DNA of 21,486 bases from positions 1 through 21,486 of IMG/VR virus record IMGVR_UViG_3300042905_005867, one strand, 5' to 3'. The translations under genes and the position numbers were made by a program. This DNA is from a virus. Each line of letters begins with the position of its first letter. Positions within the stretch are counted from its first letter, which is position 1. The notes under the pieces are model-generated. The model saw nothing but the letters and a program-made list of their open reading frames with translations. It had not been told where the DNA came from and did no database searches. Positions 9,540 through 18,100 of the stretch are shown here, in pieces.

Positions 9540-10963
9540 ATGTTTATTATACAGGAAAAATATTGGATCAAACGCCTACTGGTTTAGGCGGATATACAGG
9601 TTTGGTTCTTACTAATTCTGGAAATTTTACTGTTACGTATAATGCTGTTATTGGAGATACAGCGTTATATAAAAATGGCGATACAACTATTGTTCCTTCA
9701 AGCGATATTAAAAATGGAGCTAATACAAATACAATATTTATTGCTGAAGATATTTTATCTAACAATATTAATGATTCTACATTATCATTAACCGTTGATC
9801 CAAGTAGTTCTGGTATATTCTATGTTTTGCATAGACCTTTTAGTGAATTTACAGCTGGCAATGAATCAACAGGCTATGAAGTGGCTAGGCTTACAATAAA
9901 TACTGTCTCTAGCGCTGGTGACACAGATGATCCAATTTTAATAGATATTAGTGGTCAAAGAGTTTATGATAATCCATCGCCGTCAAGAATGGGTAAATTT
10001 TATGCTGTTAAAAGTTATTCTGAAGCTACATCTTATCAGATAGAATTTTTTTGGAACACTTTATCTCCAACAAATTATGTAAAAAGATTCGTCATTGATT
10101 TATCTACTGATACAGGCTTTGCTTCTATTATTTATTCATATACTGGAGATATTGTTTTAGGAAATGACTCAGATAAACCAAGATTCGGTGATTATGATGG
10201 CTTTATCAATAAAACTTTTTCTGCAAAATTAATTAATTTATCTGTTGGTCAAGATTATTATGCTAGAATTCGAGGATTTAATTTTGATGATGAGCCGGGT
10301 CCTTATTCTTATCCTACAGGTTATTCGTATAATAATCCAATTTTAACTCCTACAGGTATTTTAGGTTTGTTTGAAGCTCCCGGAGCCAATCTCAAATCTG
10401 ATGCTTCCATATTATATTTAAGTAAAACAGACGATTATGAAGAAAACTTTAATATTTATGATTTTATAAAACAAAATAATAATAATTCGTCTGATTTTAG
10501 ATTTTATTCAGGAGTTAATATTAAGTTTAATTCTTCTTCTAGTTCTTTAGCAAAATATATAGCAACTACTGTAAATAGCGGTGGAATGAATTTTGTAGTT
10601 CCTAATTCAGATGATTTTAGATATTCTGTTAATACAAATAACATTTTTACTATTGAATTAGAATTTAATAATATTGCGGTTTTAGGAAGAGGTGGTGAAG
10701 GCGTTAAATGGCAAACAAATGGAACTTTTGTTAACGCTAAAAACGGAGGTCCATGTATTAATTTTGATGCATATGATTATGATTCAAAGCCAATTGAGTT
10801 CAGGATGTATAAAGATTTAAATAGTTTATTTTATGGAGGACCCGGAGGAGGTCAAGGTTGGGTTGTAACAGATACAACTACAACTGACACAAATCAATTA
10901 AAAATAGATGGCGCTGAAATTGAATCTTTTGATGGTTTTGATTTAAGACAATTTATACCTTAA
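9536..10963 (+). CDS. Tail-tip accessory protein, fibronectin III-like and Gly-rich parts
   Basis: 475 residues from the ATG at 9536, which overlaps the upstream TGA by 4 bases (ATGA). I prefer this start to the in-frame TTG at 9527 because the ATGA overlap is the classic coupled start. Residues about 165-265 resemble a fibronectin III domain (YQIEFFWNTLSPTNYVKRFV ... YYARIRGFNFDDEPGPYS). Residues about 380-442 are Gly-rich (VLGRGGEGVKW ... NAKNGGPCINFDA ... FYGGPGGGQGW). This recalls the Gly-rich receptor-contact segments found at the ends of some phage tail-tip and adhesin proteins. The N-terminal 160 residues are beta-rich and unassigned. It is absent from the lambda M-L-K-I-J order, so it is probably an added surface component of the tip. 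The specific function is unknown. Confidence 0.55.
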   Translation: MNVYYTGKILDQTPTGLGGYTGLVLTNSGNFTVTYNAVIGDTALYKNGDTTIVPSSDIKNGANTNTIFIAEDILSNNINDSTLSLTVDPSSSGIFYVLHRPFSEFTAGNESTGYEVARLTINTVSSAGDTDDPILIDISGQRVYDNPSPSRMGKFYAVKSYSEATSYQIEFFWNTLSPTNYVKRFVIDLSTDTGFASIIYSYTGDIVLGNDSDKPRFGDYDGFINKTFSAKLINLSVGQDYYARIRGFNFDDEPGPYSYPTGYSYNNPILTPTGILGLFEAPGANLKSDASILYLSKTDDYEENFNIYDFIKQNNNNSSDFRFYSGVNIKFNSSSSSLAKYIATTVNSGGMNFVVPNSDDFRYSVNTNNIFTIELEFNNIAVLGRGGEGVKWQTNGTFVNAKNGGPCINFDAYDYDSKPIEFRMYKDLNSLFYGGPGGGQGWVVTDTTTTDTNQLKIDGAEIESFDGFDLRQFIP

Positions 10964-10968
10964 TTATT

Positions 10969-12411
10969 ATGGGATTAGCAATGTATCAAGGAAGAAATCC
11001 AGCACGGCCAGTAGCTGTTGTTGTGGTAAGTGGTAATCCGGTTCCTACCGCTCCTGTTTCAGGTTTCGGGCCTCCTAGATCTGGTCAATCAGGCGCTGTA
11101 ACTCCTACAACTACAACCACTCCTTCTAGTGGTGATAGTCAGGGTTCAGGCAATACAAATGGCCAATCTCAGGGCGATGCTGGTCAAGCGGGTGGTGTTT
11201 CTGCAAGCAATAATTTACCTAATATATATTTTAATTTTAAAAATTTTTCATATAATAATTTAAATTTAAAATTTAAATTTTCGACAGATTCTTTAAATTC
11301 AGGAAGCACTGCTACTAATACGTGGCAATGTGACCCATCTATAAAAGCGGGTAATGCTAATCTTGTTGGTCCAGCAGGATGTTTAACGCCAGCATATGCT
11401 TATGGAAAATATTTTTATGAACTTGCTTATAATACAAGTATAACTAATTCAACTTTCTTATTAACTCCATCTTTTTCACCTAGTTATGCTGTTTTAGTTT
11501 TTGCTATTGCAAATACAAATACTTCGGGTTCTATGTATCAAGATTTTGCAAATTTAACTAAAACTTCAAGTATACACAAATTTATTGCGGCAGATAGCAC
11601 TAATGCTGGTAATGATATTTTTAATTTTAATTCGTTTAAAAAAACGGTTTCTCAAGATGGTGCAACTAGTCAACAGGATATTGTAAAAGCTATATTTACA
11701 GGGGGAACGCTTAATTCGTCACAATTTATAAGTTCTTTACCTGCAAGTACTTATCTTGACAGAGCTGGAAATAAAATTAACATTATAAGTATTAATCCTG
11801 ATCAAACTTTTTCACAGACTGTTGGTTCTGCTAGAAATCAACCAGTTACCGCACAATTAAATTTATATGATTTATTTCCTTTTAATGGTTATAATTTGCC
11901 AACAGATTTAAATAATCCAACCGCTCCAGTAGATTTTCAGATAACTCAAGGCGGATCAACTGTAAATTATAAAAACTTTTGTTTGTTTTTTGTAGAAATG
12001 AGATGTTATATGTCTCAAACATATTTAAACGTAAATTCAAATCAAGCGTTTTTTGAAACATACGTAAATGGAATTCTTACTTCTAGCTCATATCTTGTAG
12101 TTGATAAAACATTAGACAGTTCTACATTGAAAAATTATATTATAAGTCTTTCTAATAAAACTTTATCTGGGATAACTAATCCTAATAATAAGTTATTTTT
12201 ATTTGATTATTTATATGCTTCTACTTATAATAAAAATGAAATGGAAATTCAATCTAGAAATACTGTAACTAGTTTAGTTTCTAAATATAAAAATTTATTA
12301 ATAAAAAGCACATCTGATTTGCAGATTGCAGATTCATCTAAGAGTTTGGCGTTCCCAGTTAAATTCTCTCATCCTTTTTTGAATTTATTTTTATCATCGA
12401 AAACTGTATAA
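10969..12411 (+). CDS. Unrecognised tail-region protein with Ser/Thr/Gly/Gln-rich linker
   Basis: A 480-residue protein I cannot assign to a family. Residues 1-23 contain a short hydrophobic Val run (PVAVVVVSG) that is too short and too close to Arg/Pro to be a convincing signal peptide. Residues about 24-80 are a flexible linker rich in Pro, Thr, Ser, Gly and Gln (TTTTTPSSG, NTNGQSQGDAGQAGG). The remaining 400 residues are rich in Asn, Ser, Phe and Tyr and look beta-structured. It lies 5 bases after the previous gene and 1 base before the gpL-type gene. That position points to a virion tail-tip or fibre role, with the linker perhaps tethering a globular domain. Evidence for the role is positional only. 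Confidence 0.45.
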   Translation: MGLAMYQGRNPARPVAVVVVSGNPVPTAPVSGFGPPRSGQSGAVTPTTTTTPSSGDSQGSGNTNGQSQGDAGQAGGVSASNNLPNIYFNFKNFSYNNLNLKFKFSTDSLNSGSTATNTWQCDPSIKAGNANLVGPAGCLTPAYAYGKYFYELAYNTSITNSTFLLTPSFSPSYAVLVFAIANTNTSGSMYQDFANLTKTSSIHKFIAADSTNAGNDIFNFNSFKKTVSQDGATSQQDIVKAIFTGGTLNSSQFISSLPASTYLDRAGNKINIISINPDQTFSQTVGSARNQPVTAQLNLYDLFPFNGYNLPTDLNNPTAPVDFQITQGGSTVNYKNFCLFFVEMRCYMSQTYLNVNSNQAFFETYVNGILTSSSYLVVDKTLDSSTLKNYIISLSNKTLSGITNPNNKLFLFDYLYASTYNKNEMEIQSRNTVTSLVSKYKNLLIKSTSDLQIADSSKSLAFPVKFSHPFLNLFLSSKTV

Positions 12412-12412
12412 T

Positions 12413-14362
12413 ATGTCTGATTTATTTTTATTAAAAAATTCTGAAGTTCTCGATCTATTTGAAATAAAAATTAATGATTACGAAGGATATTTTAGGTTTC
12501 ATGGCTCGAAAAATTTCAACAAAGATATAGTTTTTCAAGGTTATTCTTATATATATATTCCTTCAGAAATATCTAATTTAGAATACACTTCTCAATCGCA
12601 ACAGAATAGACCCACTCTAACTATTGCAAATATAAATAATTTTATAACTAATTTTATAAAAGATAGAAATGATTTGTTGGGTAAAAGATTTTTTAGAAAG
12701 AAAATATTAGCGAGAGATTTGGATGCTATTAATTTTGGTGGTGAAAATAAAAATCCTTTGGGTCAAAGTTCTTTTACTTCATATATAGCTTCAGACACTT
12801 TTGTAATAAATAAAAAAAATTACGAATCTAAAGAAAAAGTTGAATTCACGCTTGCTAATATTTTAGATATTGAAAATATTACAATTCCAGCAAGAAAAGT
12901 ATATAATGATTTTTGTTCATGGCAGTATAGAGGTTGTGGCTGTAATTATGGAAAAATTAATGGATATAAAGGACCGATTGTACAAAGTAATAAAACTGAT
13001 TATTTAAATTTACAACAAATAAACGAAGAAGATCCAAATAATAATTTAACCAGTTATTTAAGAGTTTGGCTACGCCCAGAAGGAATACAAACTTCAGGGG
13101 ATATCACTATGAAACGTTTGGGTCCGGGTCCCGAAGAGTTTTTAAAATTCCAAAGGGTTACTGCTTGGACAAATGAAGGAACTTCTTCGTCTCCAGCAGT
13201 TGTTCAGCCTGATTTTTTATCAACATCTCCTAAAAAAATTATTGGCACAGCTAATCAAGAAAATTATTATTCTAATGCTGGCAGAATGAATAATCAATCG
13301 GGTGTATATTTTTCTCATAATCTAAGCACTAATATATTCGATAAACTGAAAATTAATGAAAACTTTTCTTCATCAGAAGCCACTATATTTTATGTTGCTG
13401 AAATGACAAATTTATTATATAGAAAAGGTACAGAAGGTGGATTTTTTGGTTGGGGTCAGGGAGGTGTAACTAGAAGAGGTTTAACTTCAGATGTAACTAA
13501 TGCTTGGATAGGTTGGGAGGTAAGAAATTCAGGCGCTAGTGAAAAAAGACAAGACGTTTGTTTGATAAATAATTTTCTAATGTTTGGTAATAATGCTGAT
13601 GCGCATCAACATTTAAATGTTCCAAGAATATATACTTTAACATGTTCAACATCCACTTCATTACCTACAATTTGGATGAAAAATGGTAATATAATAGCTA
13701 AAACTTTTGCATACACAGGAGGCGGACCTGGTAATTTAGTTTTAAATATAAATTCAGCTGGAGCAAGTGAAATTATAATTTATGAAATAATAGTATACAA
13801 TAAGGTTTTAGATGAACAAAGCATAGCCAAAGTAAATAGTTATTTGTCGGCAAAATACAATATAATGATTCCAAAGCAAATAAGAAGAATAGAAAATAAA
13901 TTTAGCTCTTCTTATTTTTCAAGTTCTGATGGTAATTTAGGAGTTCCTGTTGCAGATGAGAATAATAAAATATTTTTAAAAGATACAAGTCAAGAAGCAG
14001 AAAGTTATACGAATTATGAATCTTATAATCTTTTAAGTATGGAATATAAATCTGGATATAACCCTAATTATAATTATAAGCAGGGTGATTTTGTCAAAAT
14101 CGATGCAAATATTGATTATGATTTTAATGAAAAATCAGTACTGCAAAATAATGAATTTCCTTCTAGATTTTTCGTATGTGTTGATCCTAATGGCTCTTTA
14201 AATCAACATCCATTAAATTATACAGATGTTTGGAAAGAAGATAAATGTTCGAGAAATTTAAATGGGTGTTTAATAAGATTTAATGATCCGAGTGTAAATA
14301 TTCCGTTTGGTGGATTTCCGGGTACAGTAGGCTATGATTACAAATTACCAGGTGGAAGCTGA
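12413..14362 (+). CDS. Minor tail protein L-like Fe-S protein with internal LamG-like domain
   Basis: A 649-residue tail-tip protein; lambda gpL is about 230. Residues 1-180 follow the gpL family closely: LFEIKINDYEGYFRFHGSKN, then SQQNRPTLTIANINNFI, then PARKVYNDFCSWQYRGCGC. The family's C-terminal part reappears only at residues 605-645 (DVWKEDKCSRNLNGCLIRF ... IPFGGFPG). In lambda, four Cys of this C-terminal domain bind a [4Fe-4S] cluster; here the candidates are Cys168, Cys175 (or 177), Cys612 and Cys619, so the two pairs are more than 430 residues apart. The intervening part holds a LamG/concanavalin-like domain at about residues 214-484 (YLRVWLRPEG at its start, IIIYEIIVYNKVLDEQSIAK then VNSYLSAKYNI at its end). 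A small module follows (YKQGDFVKI ... FFVCVDPNG, with Cys589). The ATG is 1 base after the upstream stop. Confidence 0.85.
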   Translation: MSDLFLLKNSEVLDLFEIKINDYEGYFRFHGSKNFNKDIVFQGYSYIYIPSEISNLEYTSQSQQNRPTLTIANINNFITNFIKDRNDLLGKRFFRKKILARDLDAINFGGENKNPLGQSSFTSYIASDTFVINKKNYESKEKVEFTLANILDIENITIPARKVYNDFCSWQYRGCGCNYGKINGYKGPIVQSNKTDYLNLQQINEEDPNNNLTSYLRVWLRPEGIQTSGDITMKRLGPGPEEFLKFQRVTAWTNEGTSSSPAVVQPDFLSTSPKKIIGTANQENYYSNAGRMNNQSGVYFSHNLSTNIFDKLKINENFSSSEATIFYVAEMTNLLYRKGTEGGFFGWGQGGVTRRGLTSDVTNAWIGWEVRNSGASEKRQDVCLINNFLMFGNNADAHQHLNVPRIYTLTCSTSTSLPTIWMKNGNIIAKTFAYTGGGPGNLVLNINSAGASEIIIYEIIVYNKVLDEQSIAKVNSYLSAKYNIMIPKQIRRIENKFSSSYFSSSDGNLGVPVADENNKIFLKDTSQEAESYTNYESYNLLSMEYKSGYNPNYNYKQGDFVKIDANIDYDFNEKSVLQNNEFPSRFFVCVDPNGSLNQHPLNYTDVWKEDKCSRNLNGCLIRFNDPSVNIPFGGFPGTVGYDYKLPGGS

Positions 14363-14675
14363 TCTTTTGCAATTTCTAAAGAAAAAATGTATTGAATCAG
14401 ATAAAGAAATATGTGGGTTTATTAAGAGAAAAAATAATACCTTTTCTTGGTTTATTGAATCTAAAAATTTACATCCAGATCCAGCTAACTTTTTTTTAAT
14501 ATCGCCAAGAGAATATATTGATAATGAAGAATCTATATTATTTCATAGCCATCCTAGTCATTGTAAAACAAAAGGTTTTAGCGAATGGGATTTAGAAAAT
14601 CAAAAATATTTTGCACTGACAATGTTGTTATATAGTGTAAATGATGATAAGTTTTATTATAGTTATTATGATTAA
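14334..14675 (+). CDS. Tail assembly protein K-like, JAMM metalloprotease domain only
   Basis: A 113-residue protein matching the N-terminal JAMM (JAB/Mov34) half of lambda gpK. The zinc-site motif is complete: Glu25 in EICGF, His71 and His73 in FHSHPS, Ser83 and Asp86 in GFSEWD. Such domains cleave isopeptide or peptide bonds next to ubiquitin-like Gly-Gly ends. The cell-wall NlpC/P60 half found in lambda gpK is missing, and I see no such domain elsewhere in the window. The ATG is the first possible start after an in-frame TAG at 14328 and gives a 29-base overlap with the gpL-type gene. The next gene (gpI-type) starts inside its last codons. Its place directly before a ubiquitin-like gpI suggests it acts on that protein during tail assembly (inference from family knowledge). 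Confidence 0.87.
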   Translation: MITNYQVEADLLQFLKKKCIESDKEICGFIKRKNNTFSWFIESKNLHPDPANFFLISPREYIDNEESILFHSHPSHCKTKGFSEWDLENQKYFALTMLLYSVNDDKFYYSYYD

Positions 14676-15192
14676 TGTAACATTACATGGAATTTTAGGA
14701 AAAAAACTAGGAAAGTTTTGGGAACTAGAAGTAGAGTCTATTATGGAGGTTTTTGAGGCTGTTGAGGCAAATTGCTATCAAGTAAATAAATATTTTAATG
14801 ATTTTAATAAATTTTTTACTCATTTTATAGTTTATATTGACGGAAAAATTATGCCAGCTCATTTAATAAAAAGTAAAATTTTAAAATCAGATAGTAAAGT
14901 TGAAATAGTTCCTGTTGTTCAAGGAGGATGGTTTATTCTTGTCGGTGTTATATTAATTGTTTTATCTATTGTGCTGGCTGTTTTATTAAGCCCTAAAGCT
15001 CCTAAAGATGTAAAAACTAATTCAACAATTTTAGGCGGAGTAAGAAATGTGTTAAATAGAAATATTCCTATTCCTATCGGTTATGGAAGAATGAGGTTGG
15101 GTAGTGCTGTTATATCGAATGATATAATAATAACTTCTGTAGATCCAAATAAGAATAATTTTGAAAATGCTTATGGTTCATTAACGTTATAA
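14668..15192 (+). CDS. Tail assembly protein I-like, ubiquitin-like domain plus membrane segment
   Basis: 174 residues from the ATG at 14668, which overlaps the upstream gene by 8 bases. An in-frame ATG at 14641 would add nine residues, but the later start gives the family-typical opening INVTLHGILGKKLGKFWEL. Residues 1-87 form a beta-grasp (ThiS/MoaD/ubiquitin-type) domain ending VEIVPVVQGG, with Gly-Gly at 86-87. A hydrophobic run follows at once (residues 88-107, WFILVGVILIVLSIVLAVLL). The conserved gpI C-terminal motif is at residues 133-150 (IPIPIGYGRMRLGSAVIS). In lambda, gpI is needed for tail-tip assembly but is not found in the finished tail. Known family proposals have the gpK JAMM domain cut after the Gly-Gly; the arrangement here fits that. 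Confidence 0.87.
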   Translation: MINVTLHGILGKKLGKFWELEVESIMEVFEAVEANCYQVNKYFNDFNKFFTHFIVYIDGKIMPAHLIKSKILKSDSKVEIVPVVQGGWFILVGVILIVLSIVLAVLLSPKAPKDVKTNSTILGGVRNVLNRNIPIPIGYGRMRLGSAVISNDIIITSVDPNKNNFENAYGSLTL

Positions 15193-15197
15193 TTCAA

Positions 15198-18100
15198 ATG
15201 TCTCAAATAGCATATATTTTAAATACAGATCAGACTTTTATTAATAATGCGGGTAAAGCGTTAGAATCTGATGAGCGATTGAGTTGTGCGGATTTGATCT
15301 GTGAAGGTCCGATTGAAGGTTTAGTTGATAGAGATGGGGAATTATTAAAATTTATTACAGATGAAACAAATACTCAAGTTGATAGTCTAATTTTAGGAAA
15401 AGGGGTTTATTATAATAATGTACCACTTATTGATTCTAAATTAAATAAATTAAATTTCGTTACTGCTGGATTTAATATTTCATATGGCGGTGAATTTAAT
15501 GATTATAAAAATCAATATGCTTCAACAGTTCATAAATATAATCAAAAACTATATTTGAACGAATCAAATATATTTGATAATGCGTTTAATTTAGCTGGAG
15601 CTGGTATTTTTGCTTTTTTCCAGTCTGATAAGAATGAGTTTTTTGATGATTCTGATAGTATTATTGATAATCCTTTGAAAGGATGGATAAGAAGTAATTC
15701 AAGTTATAATATAAACGGTGTTTTTATTGGTTCAAATTTAGCTCAAACGTTGGACGAGGCAAAAAGAAATTGTCAAGAATTTAATCATAAAATAGTTAAT
15801 AAATATGCTGATCAAATTTCAATTCAGTTAAGAGCTAATCAGCTTTTTCAAACAGACAATAGCGGAAATACAATTTCTACTTCTGGCATTATTGCAATTG
15901 AATTTAGTCAAGATAATTCTGCTTTTCGTTATTTTGTTTTAGTTAAGATGATAGGGATATCTAAATCAGGTTTTACAGTTGATGTTCCTATCGCTTTACG
16001 AATGAATTCAGTTGTTTATAATAATTATTATATAAAAGTATATTGTTTGTCTTCTAAGATTTCTCCAACTAATGGAACAACTTTCAAAGATTTTAGCGTA
16101 TCAGCTATTGTAGAAAGAATTAAAGATAAAGGAAATTTTTCTTATCCTTTTACAGCGCTTGTAAAATCAGCGGTTAGTTCTAGACATTTTAATGAAGATC
16201 CTGAAAGAACATTTGATTTAAAACTTCTAAAAATAAAAGTTCCAAATAATTATGATCCAGAAATAAGAGAATATTCTGGCAATTGGAATGGTAAATTTGA
16301 AAGTTTTCTTAGATGGACTGATAATCCGGCTTGGATTTTTTATGATATTTGTACTAATTCTAGATATGGTGTTGGAAATGGTCTAATATTAGAAAGAGAT
16401 TTGAATAAATGGGATTTATACAAAATAGGAAAGTATTGCGATGAGTTAATTAAAATTGCCACACCAAGTAAATACGATCCTGATACTTTTTATATTGATA
16501 GTCAAAATAAAAATATAATTTACGTGCCCAAAGGAGATAGAACTCTTGATTCCTTTAAAAATCAATATCCTCCAATTTTTGATTTAGATAAAAAGTTTGC
16601 TTATACAAATGGTGGTTATCAAAATTCTGTAATTTATTTATATGATTTAGAAAATGATGCAGAAAAATTTGAAAATGCTCATAAAAAATTAATTTGGTCA
16701 ATTGAAGAGGATGTTGGAAATTTCAAAATTAAATTGATAAACGATTTTGGAGTTAGAAAATTTTTTGAGAATGATAATACGAATTTAATGCAATTGTTTT
16801 GTGATCAATATATACCGACAGTCGATACAAAAAAATCTTTAAAAGATAGAATTAATGAAGGATTAAAAAACACTCAAGCTGGTGCTAAGTCTTTTGTTTT
16901 GGAGTGTATGTCTAATTCTGTTTCGAATTATACTTCGTATATAGAAACTCAAATATTCTCAGATGATTATTATTATGATAAATCTGATGAAAATCCAATT
17001 TTGTTAAGAGGAAAATGTATGCCTAGAGTTTTTGGTTATAGAGATCCATTTGAGAATAGATTTTCTTGTAATGTTGTAATAGATAATGATACAGAAGCTT
17101 TAAAAATATTAAACGATTTAGCGTCAATTTTTAGAGGAATTACTTATTATAAAAATAACGTTGTGACTTCAACGATAGATGTTGCGAAGCCAGTATCTTA
17201 TATATTCAATAATTCAAATATAAAAAATGGAGCTTTTTCATATTCTTCCGCTTCATTAGATGGCAATCATACTGTTGCAAAAGTTTTGTATAAAGATAGG
17301 TATGAAAATTTTACTGAGCAGGTAGAAATAGTTGAAGACTATGATTTAATTAAAAATTATGGTATAATTATTAAAGAAATTTTAGGTTTCGGAATCACTT
17401 CTAAAGATCAAGCAAGAAGAATTGGTCAATGGTTATTGCTTACAAATAGATTTGAAAATCAAACTGTAACGTTTTCTACAGATTTGCAGGGTATTTCTCT
17501 AAGGCCTAGCGATGTAATTCAAATTGAGGATCAGTATAAAAATAATAATATTTTACAAGGAAGAGTTGTTGATGTTGATTATGATAACAAATTTATAACT
17601 ATAGATCGTCAATTGAATTTAAATTTAACCGGGCAAAAAATTAAATTCATATATGATAAAAAAACCAAATCTATTGCTGATCTCAATAATCTAGAAAGCG
17701 TTAGTGATTCTGATTTAGATTCTTTAAATATTAATAATGTCATTGAATTAAAAATAGCTAGAATAGAAAATAATACAAATAGAATATATTTTGATTCTTC
17801 TTATAACTATAGTTTTTTTAATTCTATTTTAAGAACAACTCCATTCGTTATAGAAGATAATGATAGTAATCAGGTAAGCAATTTATATAAAATAGTAACT
17901 ATTTCTGAAATCGATAATAACGAATATCAGATTTTTTGTATTCGATATGAACAAGAAAAGTACGAAGCTCTGACAAAAAACTCTTTTCAAAGCGCAGTAA
18001 ATTTTTCAGATAATTCTATATCTTATGCGATATCAGATATATTGTCCGAAATAAAAATCGATGGTATAAACTTTTATTCAACCTCTAACTATTCTTTAAA

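Noticed and set aside
2806-9765. Several minus-strand open frames of 60-100 codons (2806-2997, 3841-4026, 6056-6352, 6324-6524, 9568-9765)
   Set aside because: All lie inside well-supported + strand genes, show no family signature and have biased composition expected of antisense readings.
11257-11282. AT-rich near-palindrome (runs of AAATTT)
   Set aside because: It is in frame within a coding region (Asn-Leu-Asn-Leu-Lys-Phe) and not an exact inverted repeat; likely composition.
14641-14667. Earlier ATG for the gpI-type gene
   Set aside because: It would add nine hydrophobic residues not typical of the family and a longer overlap; the ATG at 14668 gives the standard gpI opening.
12413-15192. 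Stop-codon reassignment of TAG, suggested by the lack of TAG stops
   Set aside because: All genes are full-length under the standard code without internal TAG, and TGA is used as a stop twice; eleven stops are too few to infer recoding.
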